Source of the DNA: Hypomyces perniciosus
Lineage: Eukaryota; Ascomycota; Sordariomycetes; Hypocreales; Hypocreaceae
Length of the DNA: 64,000 bases
Direction: 5' to 3'
NCBI GenBank assembly: GCA_008477525.1
Contig: SPDT01000013.1
Coordinates: 1,659,501 to 1,723,500, forward strand
Below are positions 1-12,691 of the stretch, one piece after another (the stretch's first letter is position 1; every line of letters starts with the position of its first letter). A model generated the notes under the pieces. It was not told the DNA's origin, did not search any database, and worked only from the letters and a program-made list of their open reading frames with translations. Position numbers and translations under genes: made by a program.

Positions 1-36
1 GCAGGCTCATGCCTAGAACAGGTCTATAAAACAAAC

Positions 37-2166
37 TTAGGCAAAGTTACTCAAACTATTAAATACAGTAGACCACAATGTATCGTCAAAAATACCGTTG
101 CTGTCGTCTAATCCTGGGTAAGGAAGCGGCCATGAATCTGAGTCAAAAGGGCCGTCCAAGCCCATATCCTGATTCCCAGTACCCCCATTTATAGTACTGA
201 TAGCCTCTGGTTGCGTTGAAGCCGCCACGACAGTGCTAGAATTCACCATTTCCAATCCTAGGATTCCTTTGACAAAATGCGAATAGCCACAGGCTAGCAA
301 GCGCATTGTGGAGCATAAGCTGCCCACTATGTCCGTCTCTCGATCCTGATCAGAAAGATCTCGAGTCATGAGGTCGAGTTTCTTCAACAATTTGGCAACA
401 ATATTCAGGTAATCTGTTTCATTAACGATGGCCTGAACTTCCGATCTTTGGCTAGGGCTTAGGCGTCCTGGCGCCGGGACGTTGTGAACAACCTGCTTCA
501 AAAGTGCTGAGGCAGTCTTGGGAAGAGTTGCAAGGGCCGTACATAGCTGTGCCAATGTGAATACAGTAACCCGGGATAGTTCTGTATCCGGAATGCTTAG
601 AAAAGCGTTCATAAATTCCTTTGTTGGTCTTAAAAGGCTCCATAGCATTGATGTTCTGAAGGTGGAAGTTTCGAGAGTTTGCGTGGAGTCAAGTTTGGTT
701 ACCTCTGGCTGGCAGGAAATCCTTTCTCCGAGTACTACATCTCGGATACACATATCGATGTAGTGCATGTCGCAAAGAAGAGCATCCGCTACAAGATTGT
801 TAAGGCATTGTCGCCACTTGTCTACTCAAGAATGCCACTTACCAGTTGGCCTCGGATAGCTTGAAAACTCTTTATCTAGTGAGGCTCTGAAACTTTCCAT
901 TTCTCTCAAAAAAGGCCCAGTGATAACCTGGAGAAAAGTGTCTCCAAGAAATGAGCCCTCTGGATCCTTCAGGACGCCATAGCTGTTATTTACTCTCGAG
1001 ATAAATGACTGGACGAGAATAAACGGTGGAATCCATCTATCGGACAGATGCTCAGTTGATACGGCTAGGTGATCACAGTATTCCTCTATTCGCTTCGTGT
1101 GCTCCATTGCAGTCGGTCGGTGTATTGTTCTTGCTAGGCTACGAGACAACGGACAAGATATTAGCGTCTCAATGAACAGGAGTCTCTGAAACAGATATAT
1201 GACTTACCCTACTGAGAGCCAATACGCACCGAGCAGTGATCGCTGCTCATCTGAGCTCAAATTGGGCTTATGGTGCAGGCGTAAGTCATACACAATTGTC
1301 ATGCATAGATCCACAAGCAAGACAAGCTGTACATGACGCCTTTCGGCAGGGTAGCGATACCATGCAGACTTGACGAGAAGACCGCGGAGCAAGCCTAAAT
1401 TTCTCTCAGACCCCGCGATGATTCTCGAGGTGATATGATTCATAATTTCCTCTGCAAGAGGTTTTTGCAAGGGATGTGCTCTGGGGATTGTTGCTGCTAT
1501 AATGCAAAGGAAGAGGAAGGGCTCCTGTTTCTTGAGGAGAGCAGCAGTTTGATCAGGTCTGAGGACGACAAAGGGAAATTTCGGAACGAAGTGAGATCTG
1601 AACTGTTGGATTAGAGTATCGGCATCGTCTAAGCTCATTAAGCCTCGATCAATGATGTCAGGCCGGCCTTCCAATACAGGCTTTGCAGGTTCAGGGTGGT
1701 GGTGCAAATTGTCATTCGCTGCCATCAAATGGGCAGAATTCCTGGAACCGAGTTCAGAGGTATCAAAAATTGATACTGAGCCCATAGGTGGAATTCCAGC
1801 ATTGGAAGAAGAAGCAGATGCCACACTTTGGTTTCTCAGGATATTCCATTGTGTCATCAATTCACTGACCTTTTCCTCCAATGTATCGACTTGCCTAAAT
1901 CGTTACGCTCTAGGGTCAGTATTTTGATGTAAACAGACGCTTCCGTCTCATAATGTCAATAAAACCAGGTATCCAATCACTGACCGCTGACTATTCCGGG
2001 GCCTTCGCCTTCGTTCTGGCAAGTCGAGGTATACACATTGTTTGCCGAGGCGGGCACATCGCTCGCACATTTTCTCGGATTGCGGCGTGCACTTGGACTT
2101 TGCCTGCGTACATGTGACACACGCACGTCTCTTCACGCCGGGGTTTATTCCGGCCGGATTCATCAT
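37..2166 (-). CDS. Zn2Cys6 (fungal binuclear cluster) transcription factor, intact
   Basis: A nuclear DNA-binding regulator. Four exons read in frame: 2166-1985, 1894-1208, 1138-843 and 788-37, giving 638 aa. The Zn2Cys6 cluster lies near residues 17-45 (C-x2-C-x6-C-x7-C-x2-C-x6-C, from CVTCTQAK to KQCVYL). A heptad-like linker (VDTLEEKVSELMTQW) follows straight after the first intron, as is usual for dimerising members, and the rest resembles the middle homology region. The start is the first ATG of an ATGATG pair; the open frame upstream has no ATG. The last intron is 53 nt with a CTTAAC branch point. Its 5' end faces a short-chain dehydrogenase 380 bp away, so local regulation of that gene is a reasonable guess. 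The target is unknown. Confidence 0.85.
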
Positions 2167-2546
2167 CAATTGCGAAATACGCAGACCTGAGAGATGATCT
2201 TCGAAGCGGCTGATGGATGTGAGAGGAGGGAAACGGCCGGTCCGCGACCCAACGGACCTTAGCAATGTTAAGTACCCGTTCCTAGCTCACACAATCTTGA
2301 TGTGATTGGTCAACTCTGCTTATGAATGCGGTGGTGGGACCGGAGATCGGGGCTCCGGACCGGCCGGTCAGCGGAGCCTCCGCTTCATCGTGTGTCAGTT
2401 TGTAAGCTGAATGATACAATATGAGACTGATGCCGAGTATATAAAATCAAGACTCTTGTCGAGATGATGGCTGAAACAATTGCGACAAGAGTTCACGCAA
2501 ATCGACACACAGACAAAGACATCCTACCTTGACCAACAGTATAAAC
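2167..2546. promoter_or_regulatory. Divergent intergenic region between regulator and dehydrogenase
   Basis: 380 bp shared by two divergent genes. A short CGG-rich stretch (around 2336-2375, with paired CCGG and CGG triplets such as GGACCGGCCGG) is the kind of sequence Zn2Cys6 proteins bind, so self- and target-regulation from here is plausible. This is inference from the motif only. Confidence 0.4.
2438..2446 (+). promoter_or_regulatory. TATA box of the dehydrogenase gene
   Basis: TATATAAAA about 100 bp upstream of the ATG at 2547, a normal distance for a fungal TATA promoter. Confidence 0.55.
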
Positions 2547-3428
2547 ATGCCGTCATACGCTATCACTGGAGCCTCCATGGGCATTGGCCGCGAGTTCGTC
2601 CGGCAACTGGCCCAAACTCCATCCAATACCGTCTTGGCAATTGTTCGAGATCCCGAATCGCCAAAGATCAAAGAACTGTCTCAGCTCTACCCCAATATCC
2701 ACGTCATCAAGGGAAACGTGACGGATCCCAAGTCCATGCTCGACGCCGCAGCGGAGGCCAGCAAGATCCTTGACGGCAAGCTCGACGTGTTTATTCACAA
2801 CTCCAATGCTATCGACCAAGCCACGTTTGGGTACAATCCAACGCAGGTTCCTTTCGATGTTCAGGCAACAGAGCAGTTCTTCGACGCTCCAGTCCGTACC
2901 GCCATCTATGGTGGTCTATGGTCCACCAATGCCTTCCTCCCCTTAATTGAGAAGGGAACTGAGAAGAAGATTATCCACATATCTAGTGGAATGGCAGACC
3001 TGAATCTCATCAACAAAGTCGGCGTCAGTTACGCTCTAGCCTATGCAGTTGCGAAGGCTGGTATGAATGTCCAAGTAGCCAAATACGCTGCTGAGCTGGC
3101 CCCCAAGGGCATCAAAGTCTTGGCTCTCAGTCCTGGCTATGTGGATACATGGGAGGGACCTGGTAAGTGACAACGCCTATACGTCCCAACTCGTCATGTT
3201 CTCACTTTTTGAGCATCGGCTAATGCGCATGAAATAGGCCCGAAGCCTCAGGAGCTCGTAGCAGCCACGGAATTTTTGACGAAGCAGTTCCAAAGAGGTG
3301 ATCCCGAGTTTGAGGGGCAAATTCAGCCTGAACAAAGTATCAGGATGCAATTGCAAGTGATTGAGAGTTTGGATTTAGAGTTGAGTGGCTCGTTTTTGAG
3401 CCATCATGGTGTCTCGGACAGGTGGTAA
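2547..3428 (+). CDS. Short-chain dehydrogenase/reductase (SDR), intact
   Basis: NAD(P)-dependent oxidoreductase of the SDR superfamily, presumably cytosolic; substrate unknown. Two exons, 2547-3162 and 3238-3428, join in frame to 268 aa. The Rossmann glycine motif TGASMGIG is at residues 7-14, followed by an aspartate region (GNVTDP) and the catalytic pair of a YAVAK motif (Tyr-x3-Lys) with HISSG before it. The usual NNAG motif is changed to HNSNAI, as in the fungal sniffer/C-factor-like group. The intron has a GTAAGT donor. The ATG at 2547 is chosen because the frame upstream has no ATG. It is divergent from the Zn2Cys6 gene and convergent with the DUF2985 gene. Confidence 0.88.
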
Positions 3429-3696
3429 ATCTAAAGCTGGATAGAAGAGGGCATGCTTGCACTAAACCTCTATAGAGTTAGTTTGCTGCTGCTTATTATT
3501 AAATAGGCGCACAGAATAAGCTTATATTATAGTAGTAGTACGTACTCCGTACGGTGCATCACAAGGTGGATCGTGATCACTCAGCACCATTTGACATCTT
3601 GAACTCAGTTAATGTGCACCTTTTTCATGAAAATAATGTTCGTATTAAATCCGCCGTTATCAACGCAAGGTTTGCCCCTCATTAAAAATTACGATA

Positions 3697-5084
3697 TCAT
3701 AGCACCGTCTGCTCTTGTACTATTTTCACTTCTGGGCCTTCGATTTTCTTGACCTTCCGGCTCTCCCACCATGACATCAGACCCGCGAACATAGCAACAC
3801 CGCAACCCAAGGCGATGAAGGTGCCCGTCGCCCATGACTACATCATAGTGGTTAGTTATTGCGGTCATAGGCAGATGATACAAAAAAATCGAGACTGGAG
3901 GTGGCTGTTGTTGACTTACGGGTCGATCAATACGGTTATAGTGCCACATGAAAAAGCACAAGACAGCTTGTAGCAGCGTATTTAAAACCATCATCCAGAT
4001 AGTAAATCCTAGCTTCCAAACCGGCGTTGGCGGTGCAACTTGACCAGTGTATGTCGCCTTCACGGTCTCGTCATCTTGTGTCGCCCAGGCTGGCGGCCGA
4101 AACCATGACTTATTCTGCTCGGCCAGTTTCTTCATGGCAGCAGTGTCTCTGAAGTGAACAGCGCGCACGAACCAGTACAAATCGCGAAAGCGCCAAGGGG
4201 CCAGTCCAAATCCAGTGACGCAGAACAAGGCGTTGAGGATCTGACTGTCAATCTCAATCCAGATTTTTCGAGGGGAGTTGTCGTCATCCGCACTTGGGTG
4301 GTTCATAGCTGGGGCGGCTTTGAGGAGGAGGAAAAACAACATGGCCTATGGAGCGCGCAGGACATTGTTAGCAACACTGCATCGATATCAATGATGAGAT
4401 GCACGACTGCAACTCGCTGGAGTGAAACGTACTCCCCATGCCTGCAAATCCCCGTTAGTAGGTCCTAGAGTTCAATGGGGATAATTATTGGTGACGCACC
4501 ACGATGTTAAGACAATATATTGTGATGAGAAATCCCGACGGCGTAGTGAAGAATTTCCAAAAGGCTGCTAGGCCGTGCATAATTGTCGGTCCCCATTTTG
4601 CCTTGACGTGGTGGCCCTCATGATGCCTCTTGAACAAGCCATGGTGGTGGTGGTGGTGATGGTGCTTCTGCTTCTGCTTTTCATGGCCATTTAGGAGCTG
4701 TGTATCCGTTGCTGGCGGCACCTCTCGTACACATTCCTCATCAATTTGCAGTGGGACTCGGAGATCAACCGCAGGTGTTTTCTCAGAGCGAATACCGCTG
4801 GGGCCTGACCAAGTCTTCGATTTGGATTTTGATCCTACGAGCGCCAATTGGCCGGAATCCTCTTCCAGAGCAGCAAGACGCGCCGAGTGGCCTTGGGCGT
4901 TGAAGGTGATGTTGTTGCCGCCAAATTCGACGTCCCGAAGCTCAGTGAGGTTTGGGGCTTGTGCGATTGCCGTGCCAGCGGCCTGCCATATTCCCAGCTG
5001 GGGATTTGTGTTTATGACCGAAAGAGAGGCGCGTCTGGCGCGGCCAATAATGCCCGTATCGGCATCTGTTGTTGTCGTGGCCAT
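3697..5084 (-). CDS. DUF2985 family membrane protein with a 9-nt microexon
   Basis: Member of a fungal membrane protein family of unknown function (DUF2985). Exons are 5084-4500, 4441-4433 (only 9 nt, coding Ala-Trp-Gly), 4345-3920 and 3837-3697. All introns fall between codons, giving 386 aa. The conserved core follows in order: NIVAWG, a membrane segment (AMLFFLLLKAAPAM), FGLAPWRFRDLYW, a second segment (WMMVLNTLLQAVLCFFMW) and a last one (WATGTFIALGCGVAMFAG). The N-terminal third is soluble and low complexity, with a run of eight histidines near residues 135-145. An upstream ATG at 5147 would add a Ser-Pro repeat coded by a GAT/GGT tract; I prefer 5084. Function cannot be assigned. Confidence 0.8.
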
Positions 5085-5958
5085 TACGCGTGGTGATGAT
5101 GATGATGGTGATGGTGATGGTGATGGCGATGGCGATAAGTGAAGCAATTCACCCTTGCTTGCTCCGTATTATTTTCAGTCGGCTGAAAAAAAATCAGAGA
5201 TACGGAGTACAATATCACATTCGGATTTTGACGTAATTGTGTCCTCACTCTCCCCTCTTTGGCTGGTGGCAACAGGATTTCTCTGCTAGGACTTAGCGCT
5301 GACAGATCAGAGACAGGTTTTATGATAGTATTAGTACCGTAGTCCTGAGCAGGCAGGACAAGGCTCAACTGTTGTCACATCGGTCATTTGCTTCTTTAAA
5401 GGTCCGTCTAATCATACGGAGTGGCTTCCGCAAAAAGTCCGCCGTCCGTGTCCGACCGAGTCCGAAAGCCCGCCTGGTCAGTAAATCAGCAAAGCCGGGC
5501 TCGATCAAAATGCCGAGCCTGGTCCTGTGGAATTGCCGAAGCCCTGTAGCCTCGGCATACTGTGAATATGGATGGGCCACTCGGATCGCACTGCTATTGG
5601 ATGCTGCCTCAGATTCGTCCGTTAGCTGCTGCAAGGTGATATCACTCAACCTGTTGGTTCATCCTCTACGAACGGCTAGCGCGCCATTCAAGTGATTGCT
5701 CGTCTAGGGTTGTGCAATTTCACACGGACAAATGCCGAAGAGCCCGGAAGCAGTATTGTTCAAATGGCTAAGGCTGACGGAGTACGTGCGGATCCGACGG
5801 ACCGACCTTTGCCTTTGCCTTACCACATTCTGCTACGACTACTCCGTACTTACTACTACATGTTATGTTGCCATTGCCGCGAGAAATGTTCTTCTTCTCT
5901 CCAGCAGAACGTCGAGACGACATAATACCCCAGCTGCCACGAATCGCTTCGACTAAAC
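5085..5958. other. Divergent intergenic region, DUF2985 / glycosyltransferase
   Basis: About 870 bp between two divergent genes. It holds the microsatellite noted separately and copies of the motif TACGGAGTA/TACTCCGTA at 5201 and 5840. Short open frames here show no recognisable domain. No clear TATA box seen. Confidence 0.5.
5093..5139. repeat. GAT/GGTGAT trinucleotide microsatellite
   Basis: Imperfect tandem GAT and GGTGAT units immediately upstream of the preferred DUF2985 start. If the upstream ATG were used it would code a variable Ser-Pro/Ser stretch. Confidence 0.8.
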
Positions 5959-8749
5959 ATGCTTCTCAGCCGAACCCGATCCAACGCTCCCGGCCATATC
6001 GCCATTGACGATGGCTACAAGAAAGAGGTGACATCTGGCAGCGTGAGCTCTGATGGACGCTTCAAGCTGCTCTTCCGCCATGACACGCAGGGACTGGCGG
6101 ATTGGGCGCAGAATATTCAACGCTCGCTGAGGCAGCCACAGAGAGACCGTGGCATCCCTGCTGGAATCAAGGAGGACTCGGCCGACGGTCCCAAGCCGCG
6201 CCTCAATATCGCGATACACATTGTGGGCTCTCGTGGCGATGTCCAGCCCTTCATCCCAATCGCCCAAATGCTCTCAAAACCGCCATATGGCTATCGTGTG
6301 CGCATTTGCACACATCCCGCCTTCAAGGACTTCGTCGAGTCGCAGGGAATCGAATTCTTCAGCATCGGTGGCGATCCCGAGGCACTTATGGCATACATGG
6401 TCAAGAACCCCGGTTTGCTGCCCAACAGGAAGAGCGTCAAAGACGGTGATATTGGCAAGAGAAGGAGTGAGATGTGGGAGATCATCAACGGCTGCTGGCG
6501 AGGCTGCATCGAGGCAGGCAATGGAATGGGTGAGCCGATAAAGGCTGTCGATGTGCCCGCAGCCGAGGACTTGTTTCTTGCAGATGCCATCATCGCCAAT
6601 CCGCCCTCCATGGCGCACATTCACTGTGCTGAGAAGCTGGGAATCCCGCTACACATGGTTTTTACCATGCCATGGAGTCCAACCGAGTTTTTCGGGCATC
6701 CATTGGCCGCACTGAGCGGCGGCGCGGATCCTAGAACCGCCAATTATCTGTCTTTCGTCATGATGGAGCTGTTGACCTGGCAAGGGTTCGTTTACATGCT
6801 CCATATGTAGTACTTTGTTTGCTGATCTGGTTCGCTAACCGTTGCATCTCTTAGTCTCGGGGACTTGATTAACAAATTCCGCCGCCAGAAGCTTTTCCTC
6901 GATCCCATAAGTCCAATGTGGGGATTCCAGTTGCTCTCTCGCCTCCACGTCCCATTCAACTACCTCTGGTCCAGCTCGCTGATACCTAAGCCATCCGATT
7001 GGGGTTCACATATTAATATCACAGGGTTCTCCTTTCTACCTCTGGCCCATTCATATACGCCTCCACCGGATTTGACGGCGTTTCTTGAGAAGGGGCCTCC
7101 TCCCATCTACATCGGATTTGGATCCATTGTTGTTGATGACCCGGAAGCTCTTACACAGATGGTATTCAAGGCTGTCAAGATGGCGGGTGTCCGCGCTATC
7201 GTTTCCAAGGGTTGGAGTGGTGTCGGTGGCGAGGATAACATCTCTGACGACATATATCTCATTGGCAATTGCCCACACGACTGGCTCTTTGAACGTGTCT
7301 CGGCTGTCGTCCACCATGGCGGCGCCGGCACAACTGCCGCTGGTATCGCAGCTGGCCGTCCCACAGTCGTCGTCCCCTTCTTTGGCGACCAGCCGTTCTG
7401 GGGCCAGATGGTGGCGCGCTCCGGAGCCGGCCCAGAGCCGGTTCCATTCAAGGAAATGACGGCAGAGATTCTGGCCGCAAGCATAACATTTGCTTTACGG
7501 CCAGATGTTCAAGTAGCAGCTCGGGAGATGGCAAAGAATATTGCTCAAGAAAACGGTGCGGTGAATACAGCCGGAGACTTCCAAGAGCGCCTCGACGCCT
7601 ATCAGTTCCAATGCGACCTTTGCCCAGGAAGGCTAGCCTCGCATCGGCACAAGAAGACTGGTGCGCGTCTGAGCGGTTTTGCTGCGTGCTGCCTCGTCGA
7701 CAAGGGGCTTATACAACCGCACGAACTCAAGATTCTTAAACACCAGAGCTGGTATGTTGATGAAGGCGCCGAACACCCTCTCGTTGGTCTGGCAGCCGCC
7801 TTCACGGGCACTGTGTACGCCGTAGCCATAGCAACATCCGACTACTGGCACGCCTTGAAGAGACGGCCTCAAATGCCGGTGTCTGAAAGCAAAATTGCCA
7901 CACAACCGGAGCCACCAGCTATCACAGTTAGCGGAGCAGAGAACAACACCAACGGGCCAGCAAACGGGGCTGTTACACACCACGGTCCCTTGAAAAAAGT
8001 GATTGACCCTTGTACTTTTACTCCGAAAGAGATGGATGAATTTGCGAAGAAAGTAGCAAAGAAGTCTACCAAGTATACCAACGCAGATGACACCAAATGC
8101 CTCAAGAAACGGTCGACATTCCACGACAAGCAAAAAGCGGCCTGGCAAGCTCGGGAGCAAGGCCAACATGGCCGTGTCTTCTACATCACGCGCGCGACAG
8201 GTCGATACGGTGTTGAGCTCACCAAGGCTGGCCTTAAGGCGCCTGTCGCGTTCTTCTACAACATCGCGAATGGGTTCCATAACTACCCGTCTTACGGCTT
8301 CGCGGGGGTTGAGGTACGGCGCCGCGATCAAATTACTGGTTTGGGGAGCGGTATTAGGACTGCGGGCAAGGAGTTTACCCTAGGGATATGGGATGCGTTC
8401 AGTGGAATTGTTGTCCATCCTTACAAGAGTACCAGGGATGAGCATACCATAGGACTTGGGAAGGGTCTTTGGCGAGTTGGAAAGGGCTTTGTGTCCAACA
8501 TTGGTGCTGGTGAGTGGTTCCCCATCGTCATTCTTATAAACCGAGCAGATCGCTGACATTGTTGCAGCCGTTTTTGGCCTTCTAGGATACACACTCAAGG
8601 GAGTGGAGAAGGAGCTGCAGAAACACCATCTGACGAATACAAGAGCCGAGATTATCCTGATTAGGTTACGGCAGGGGATCGATGACTTTCGGCGAGCTAC
8701 GCCAGAGGAGAGAGAGGAGGTGGTGATGAGGTGGAATGCGCGCGCTTAG
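5959..8749 (+). CDS. GT1 family sterol/lipid glucosyltransferase-like protein
   Basis: Probable UDP-glucose-dependent glycosyltransferase acting on sterol or a similar lipid (GT1/GT28 superfamily, related to the catalytic part of sterol 3-beta-glucosyltransferases). Exons 5959-6785, 6855-8509 and 8568-8749 join to 887 aa. The N-terminal acceptor domain starts at about residue 84 with HIVGSRGDVQPF, the family's phosphate-loop hallmark. The donor domain carries the sugar-nucleotide signature HHGGAGTT near residue 428, followed by PTVVVPFFGDQPFWG. A roughly 400-residue C-terminal tail holds a Lys-rich segment and no motif I can name. The PH and GRAM domains of the autophagy-type Atg26 are not visible, so this is more likely a stand-alone paralogue. 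The first donor is GTTCGT; the last two joins are canonical. Confidence 0.85.
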
Positions 8750-8837
8750 CTGCGATAATGACCATACGAGTACGTTTCTGATGTAAATTGAGATCTAGAT
8801 GAAGGAAGTCTAGTTAGCGATAACCTGTGATATTTAT

Positions 8838-9099
8838 TGTTGGGTTGAGCAGGCCGGGGCCCTACCGCCTGTAAGCGCTAGGGAGCTCTTATCTCCTTTA
8901 TAAGGAGATACGAGCTGATATACACATCGCGTAAGCGATGTGTCAGACTGTGCAGACGCTTACAGCGCCTATATACCGCTTCTTCTTTGTATTAGCTATA
9001 TATATATAGCGAGGCCACTACGGTATATTCTCTTTTATAGAACTAAGCTTCGTTCATTCTCTCTCTATGCTCTACATAGCTGTGCCGCGCTCCGCCACA
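8838..9099 (+). mobile_element. Solo LTR (family 1, copy A), 262 bp
   Basis: Begins TGTTGGG and ends CCGCCACA (TG...CA), flanked on both sides by the 5-bp duplication TTTAT (8833-8837 and 9100-9104). It is homologous, in inverted orientation, to the LTR at 36580-44051; shared blocks include AGGCCGGGGCCCTACCGC and AGCTGTGCCGCGCTCCG. No internal retrotransposon sequence is present, so it is the product of LTR-LTR recombination. Confidence 0.85.
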
Positions 9100-11538
9100 T
9101 TTATGAAGTTTCATGACAATACCATATTCTCTTAATCTTTGCAATTCATGGGAATAGGTCAACATAAACGTCAGGAATGGCTGTTTCTGAGTCTGGTAGC
9201 ATCTGTAGACTGACTGGTAGCTGACCCTGGGCCTTGGCAGCTGGGGCATGTATGTATTCTTATCAAGTAGAGGCACTGACAATCCATCACATGCAAGCAC
9301 GATAACCCCACTGAGATGGAGAGAACGGAAAACAGTGTCCCCACGGAGTCTCCCGATATCCTGTGTTCCCGAGAAGTAACATCGGGGGGGAGGCTGGAGC
9401 CAACCCGTCGGTAGCGCATGGCAAACAGGGATACTTCCCCAGAGAACTCCACGAATTGAGGACCCAATTCGCTTATCGAGCAGCTATGTGCTTGAAACTG
9501 GCACGTTCTAACGCGCGTTACGGTGTTATACCCCATACTGACACCGACGATATGGCAAGATTGGTGTGCATCGGGCGGTCCCGACGGGGACTTTGCTTGG
9601 GAGAGGGGGATCTTTTGCGGGGGAGGAGACGCTTGGAGGAGATGGACTTTGGAGAGACGTCGGAGGTGGCCGACAATGTCCGGGGAAGAGGAAACGAGAG
9701 AGATAACGATAGACGATAAAGGACTGTCTGTCCGTTCGATTGCTACTACTACTTGTTGTCTAGGCGAGCTGCAGAGAGGCGCGCTCGTAGTTGATGATTT
9801 TCGGAGAAATTGTAGGTAATGATTAGCAAATCGCGGGCGTGGCTTGAGAGAACTTTTGCCAGTTGAGACAAAGAGTCTTGGACAAGGCAAAAGCGAGATT
9901 TGGGGAGAGAGAACATGTGACTTGGCGGGCTGGGCAGAAACGGCTGGACGCGGTTTGTATTAACACTATGAAATTGCTGTGGATAAGAGCAGGGCAGTAG
10001 ATATACATACGGAATCAGGATTGTGTCTTAACCTAGGTAGGTAATCGAAATCGAGAAAAGGACCTTTCCTGTGGTTGGCAACCGCCGACCATTGCCCAAC
10101 TAATACGGAGTACTACGGCTTTACGAAGTCTTGTACGAGTAATTGTAATAGATAACATCCCGTGTCAGCCGAGGCGGGAAGCCGAGAGAGTGGGTGGAGA
10201 ACCGAAAAATATGGTGTTCTGGGGTCTTTTCTTGACTCGTGTGTCGCGTGTCCCTCAACCCTCACACCCACCAGAATGGATGGTTCCCCCACATGCAGGC
10301 TGCCGCTCGTTCGATGGCGCGGCGGCATCAAAGGGACTTTCTTTGTGGTGCATGAAGAACATAGTATCTATCTCCTCTCCCTCTTCCAGCTATCTGGACT
10401 CTGGACTCTGGACTCTGGAGGTACTAATACTCCGTATTTCTTCCCTCGCAGGATTTCAGGTGCTAGTAGGTATACTCGTATCCGTTCTCTCGCCTCGCCT
10501 GATAAGCTCAACGCAAGTCAGCCGTCCCGAGGCTCGTGATGGATTTTGGGTTGTGGCTTTAGGGCAAATGCAGAAAAACGCTCCGAGGACCTCGGAGCCG
10601 GGAGCAGCAAAGGGCGTTATTATCCCAGTCTCTAATTGGTGCGATAGCCAACAAGGCCAAGCCACGCCCGGACTTGGACTTTGACATGCCATGAGCTAAA
10701 AGGCGCCACTATTTTGGAACTTTTTGTTTTGCACCAAGAGCCTGATTTGTGCGTACAAGGAGTACTACTACTACTACTACTATGCACTTCTACTCCTACA
10801 TATGTGCGAGCAGTCAGTGGAAAGAACAGAGCCAACGAGATAAGCAAGGAAGAGAGGGCTAGGCCCTTGAGTTTTTTTTTTTTTTCCTTTTCTTTCTGGA
10901 GCGTTGTCGGAACTGTAATCCTCTAGTAACCCTATCTGCTCCGAAGGTTGACCCCAGAGCGGAGCACTGTCTCTGGTGAGCCTGGCTTGGTGCGATTAGT
11001 CTAGCGGCATCGCCGACAGCCCGCAAGCCTAAAATATGGTGACCGTAATCAGACAGAGATACGGAGTAGTACTAGTAATATGGGAAACATGGTTGGGCGA
11101 TGGTCCATGTACAATGGATGCGTTGCACAAGCCTGTCCTGTCGGTGCCTTATCAAGAACCGCAGGACGGACAGGACAATACATACATAACACAGGACCCC
11201 TGAGGGTATGGTGTTGGCAGTGGGTATACATACATACGGGGTCAAAGTACATACCACTTTACATTTTCTGATCAGCTGGTCTATTGATTTTGGTAGTACT
11301 ACTCGACAATACACCAACGGATAAACCGAAGAGGTCAACAGGCAGCTTGTTTTGTGGTGGTGGTTGCACGAGTAGATGTAGTATGTGATATGGAGAAGAA
11401 GCCTTCCAGAACAGCCAGAAGAAAGCTTCGCGCGGGGGTGGCAACTTGCACCCGCAACACAATCCGACAATCTCGAAAATCTTGAAAATCTTTAGGGGGA
11501 GCCTGGGCCAGAAAGCTTGGATACAGACCGGGACAGGG

Positions 11539-11558
11539 GTGTGTGTGTGTGTGTGTGT
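11539..11558. repeat. GT dinucleotide microsatellite
   Basis: Ten uninterrupted GT units. Confidence 0.9.
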
Positions 11559-12016
11559 TTCTGCAAGGACAAGGGGGCCTGTGGTCAATAACACACAGAC
11601 TTTCATGTCTTGGCCTTATCTGTTCAGCTGCACTCGCATGACATGACAGAGGCCACAACTGATAGGACTGATAGCACATACGAGTATAACGGAGAATGGA
11701 CCAGACCGGGACTGGACTCATCAAGAGCTCTGAAGCTAAAGAGGCCGAGAAGATGGGGATAGAGTCAAATCACTGCTGTCAAAAGTCGTATCTAGCCTCG
11801 CTAGGCCTTGTAGGTAGATAAATACCCAGCGCCACTGATAAAGGCGGCGGCACTTTTTTTTTTTAACGCCTTTCGGTGAACGAATTGATTGGCGCAGAGA
11901 GTACAAAAGTGCCGCTCGGCAGAACTTTGGAGGTACTGGTACCTCACCCGGGGGTGCTTCGTACATTCATCTGAGTGAAGTAAAGTGAAGTGAAGTGTTG
12001 CGTACCTTATATATAA

Positions 12017-12019
<3 letters not shown>

Positions 12020-12057
<38 letters not shown>

Positions 12058-12058
12058 A
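12020..12058. repeat. CAA trinucleotide microsatellite
   Basis: About 13 perfect AAC/CAA units in the non-coding region upstream of the nucleoside transporter. Confidence 0.9.
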
Positions 12059-12691
12059 CAACCTTTGGTGCTGGGTAATGGAAGCGGTATCACTGCATTC
12101 TGTGCGTCTTCTTGACACCCACGGAACATGCAGTGACAGTTATACATATGTATGTATGCTACAGTTACAGGTTGGGGTACAGGTACAGGCACAGGCACAC
12201 GAGTATGTGCCACAGGCGGAGACTACAGGCCTAGCAAGGCTAGCCCCAGGCACTCCGTCCACTAAAACGTACCCCACCATTAGCGTTAGGCGGTTTCGGA
12301 GCTGCGATACCACTTCGGGTTGCTCTCGGCCTGCTTCTTCTCCATGCCTCTAATGCACAGCAAAATGATTGATTGACTGCGAAAAAACGGCGACGCCGCT
12401 GCTGAGCGCTGCGGGTACAAAAACTCGGCACGCTGACGCTGTGTTTCTCTCCTCGCCTTTTCTCTTCTTCTCCAGGATTTCCTTCGGTTGTCGTGCGTTC
12501 GTCCGTTCGATCCCATTCGGGCTTCCTCCCAGGCCAGCGCCCTCTGTCGTCTGACCTGCTCACCAAAAGCCGCGAGCCTCTGACTGCTGCTCAACTCGCG
12601 CGGGGCCATTGCTGCTCAAGAGGGATCTCTCCGTCTCTATTTTCTAGAACAGAACCGATATATCAAGAACAAGAACGAGGCTCCAGACGCA

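Larger units (their letters stand above)
9105..12691. other. Long intergenic region upstream of the nucleoside transporter
   Basis: About 3.6 kb without a supportable gene. Open frames exist on both strands (the longest, on the minus strand, is about 240 codons) but have no domain and are rich in low-complexity Ser/Pro. Simple repeats include a GT run (11539-11558), an ACT tract (around 10760-10781), a T run (around 10872) and a CAA run (12020-12058). TACGGAGTA-type motifs lie at 10104, 10428 and 11060. Pyrimidine-rich sequence at 12445-12480 may belong to the transporter promoter or 5' leader. Confidence 0.5.

Noticed and set aside
789..842. A 21-nt intron in the first Zn2Cys6 gene
   Set aside because: Too short for spliceosomal removal; a 53-nt intron ending at 789 with branch point CTTAAC gives a correct frame.
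9171..9890. 240-codon minus-strand open frame
   Set aside because: No recognisable domain, low-complexity Ser/Pro content and no good intron or start context.
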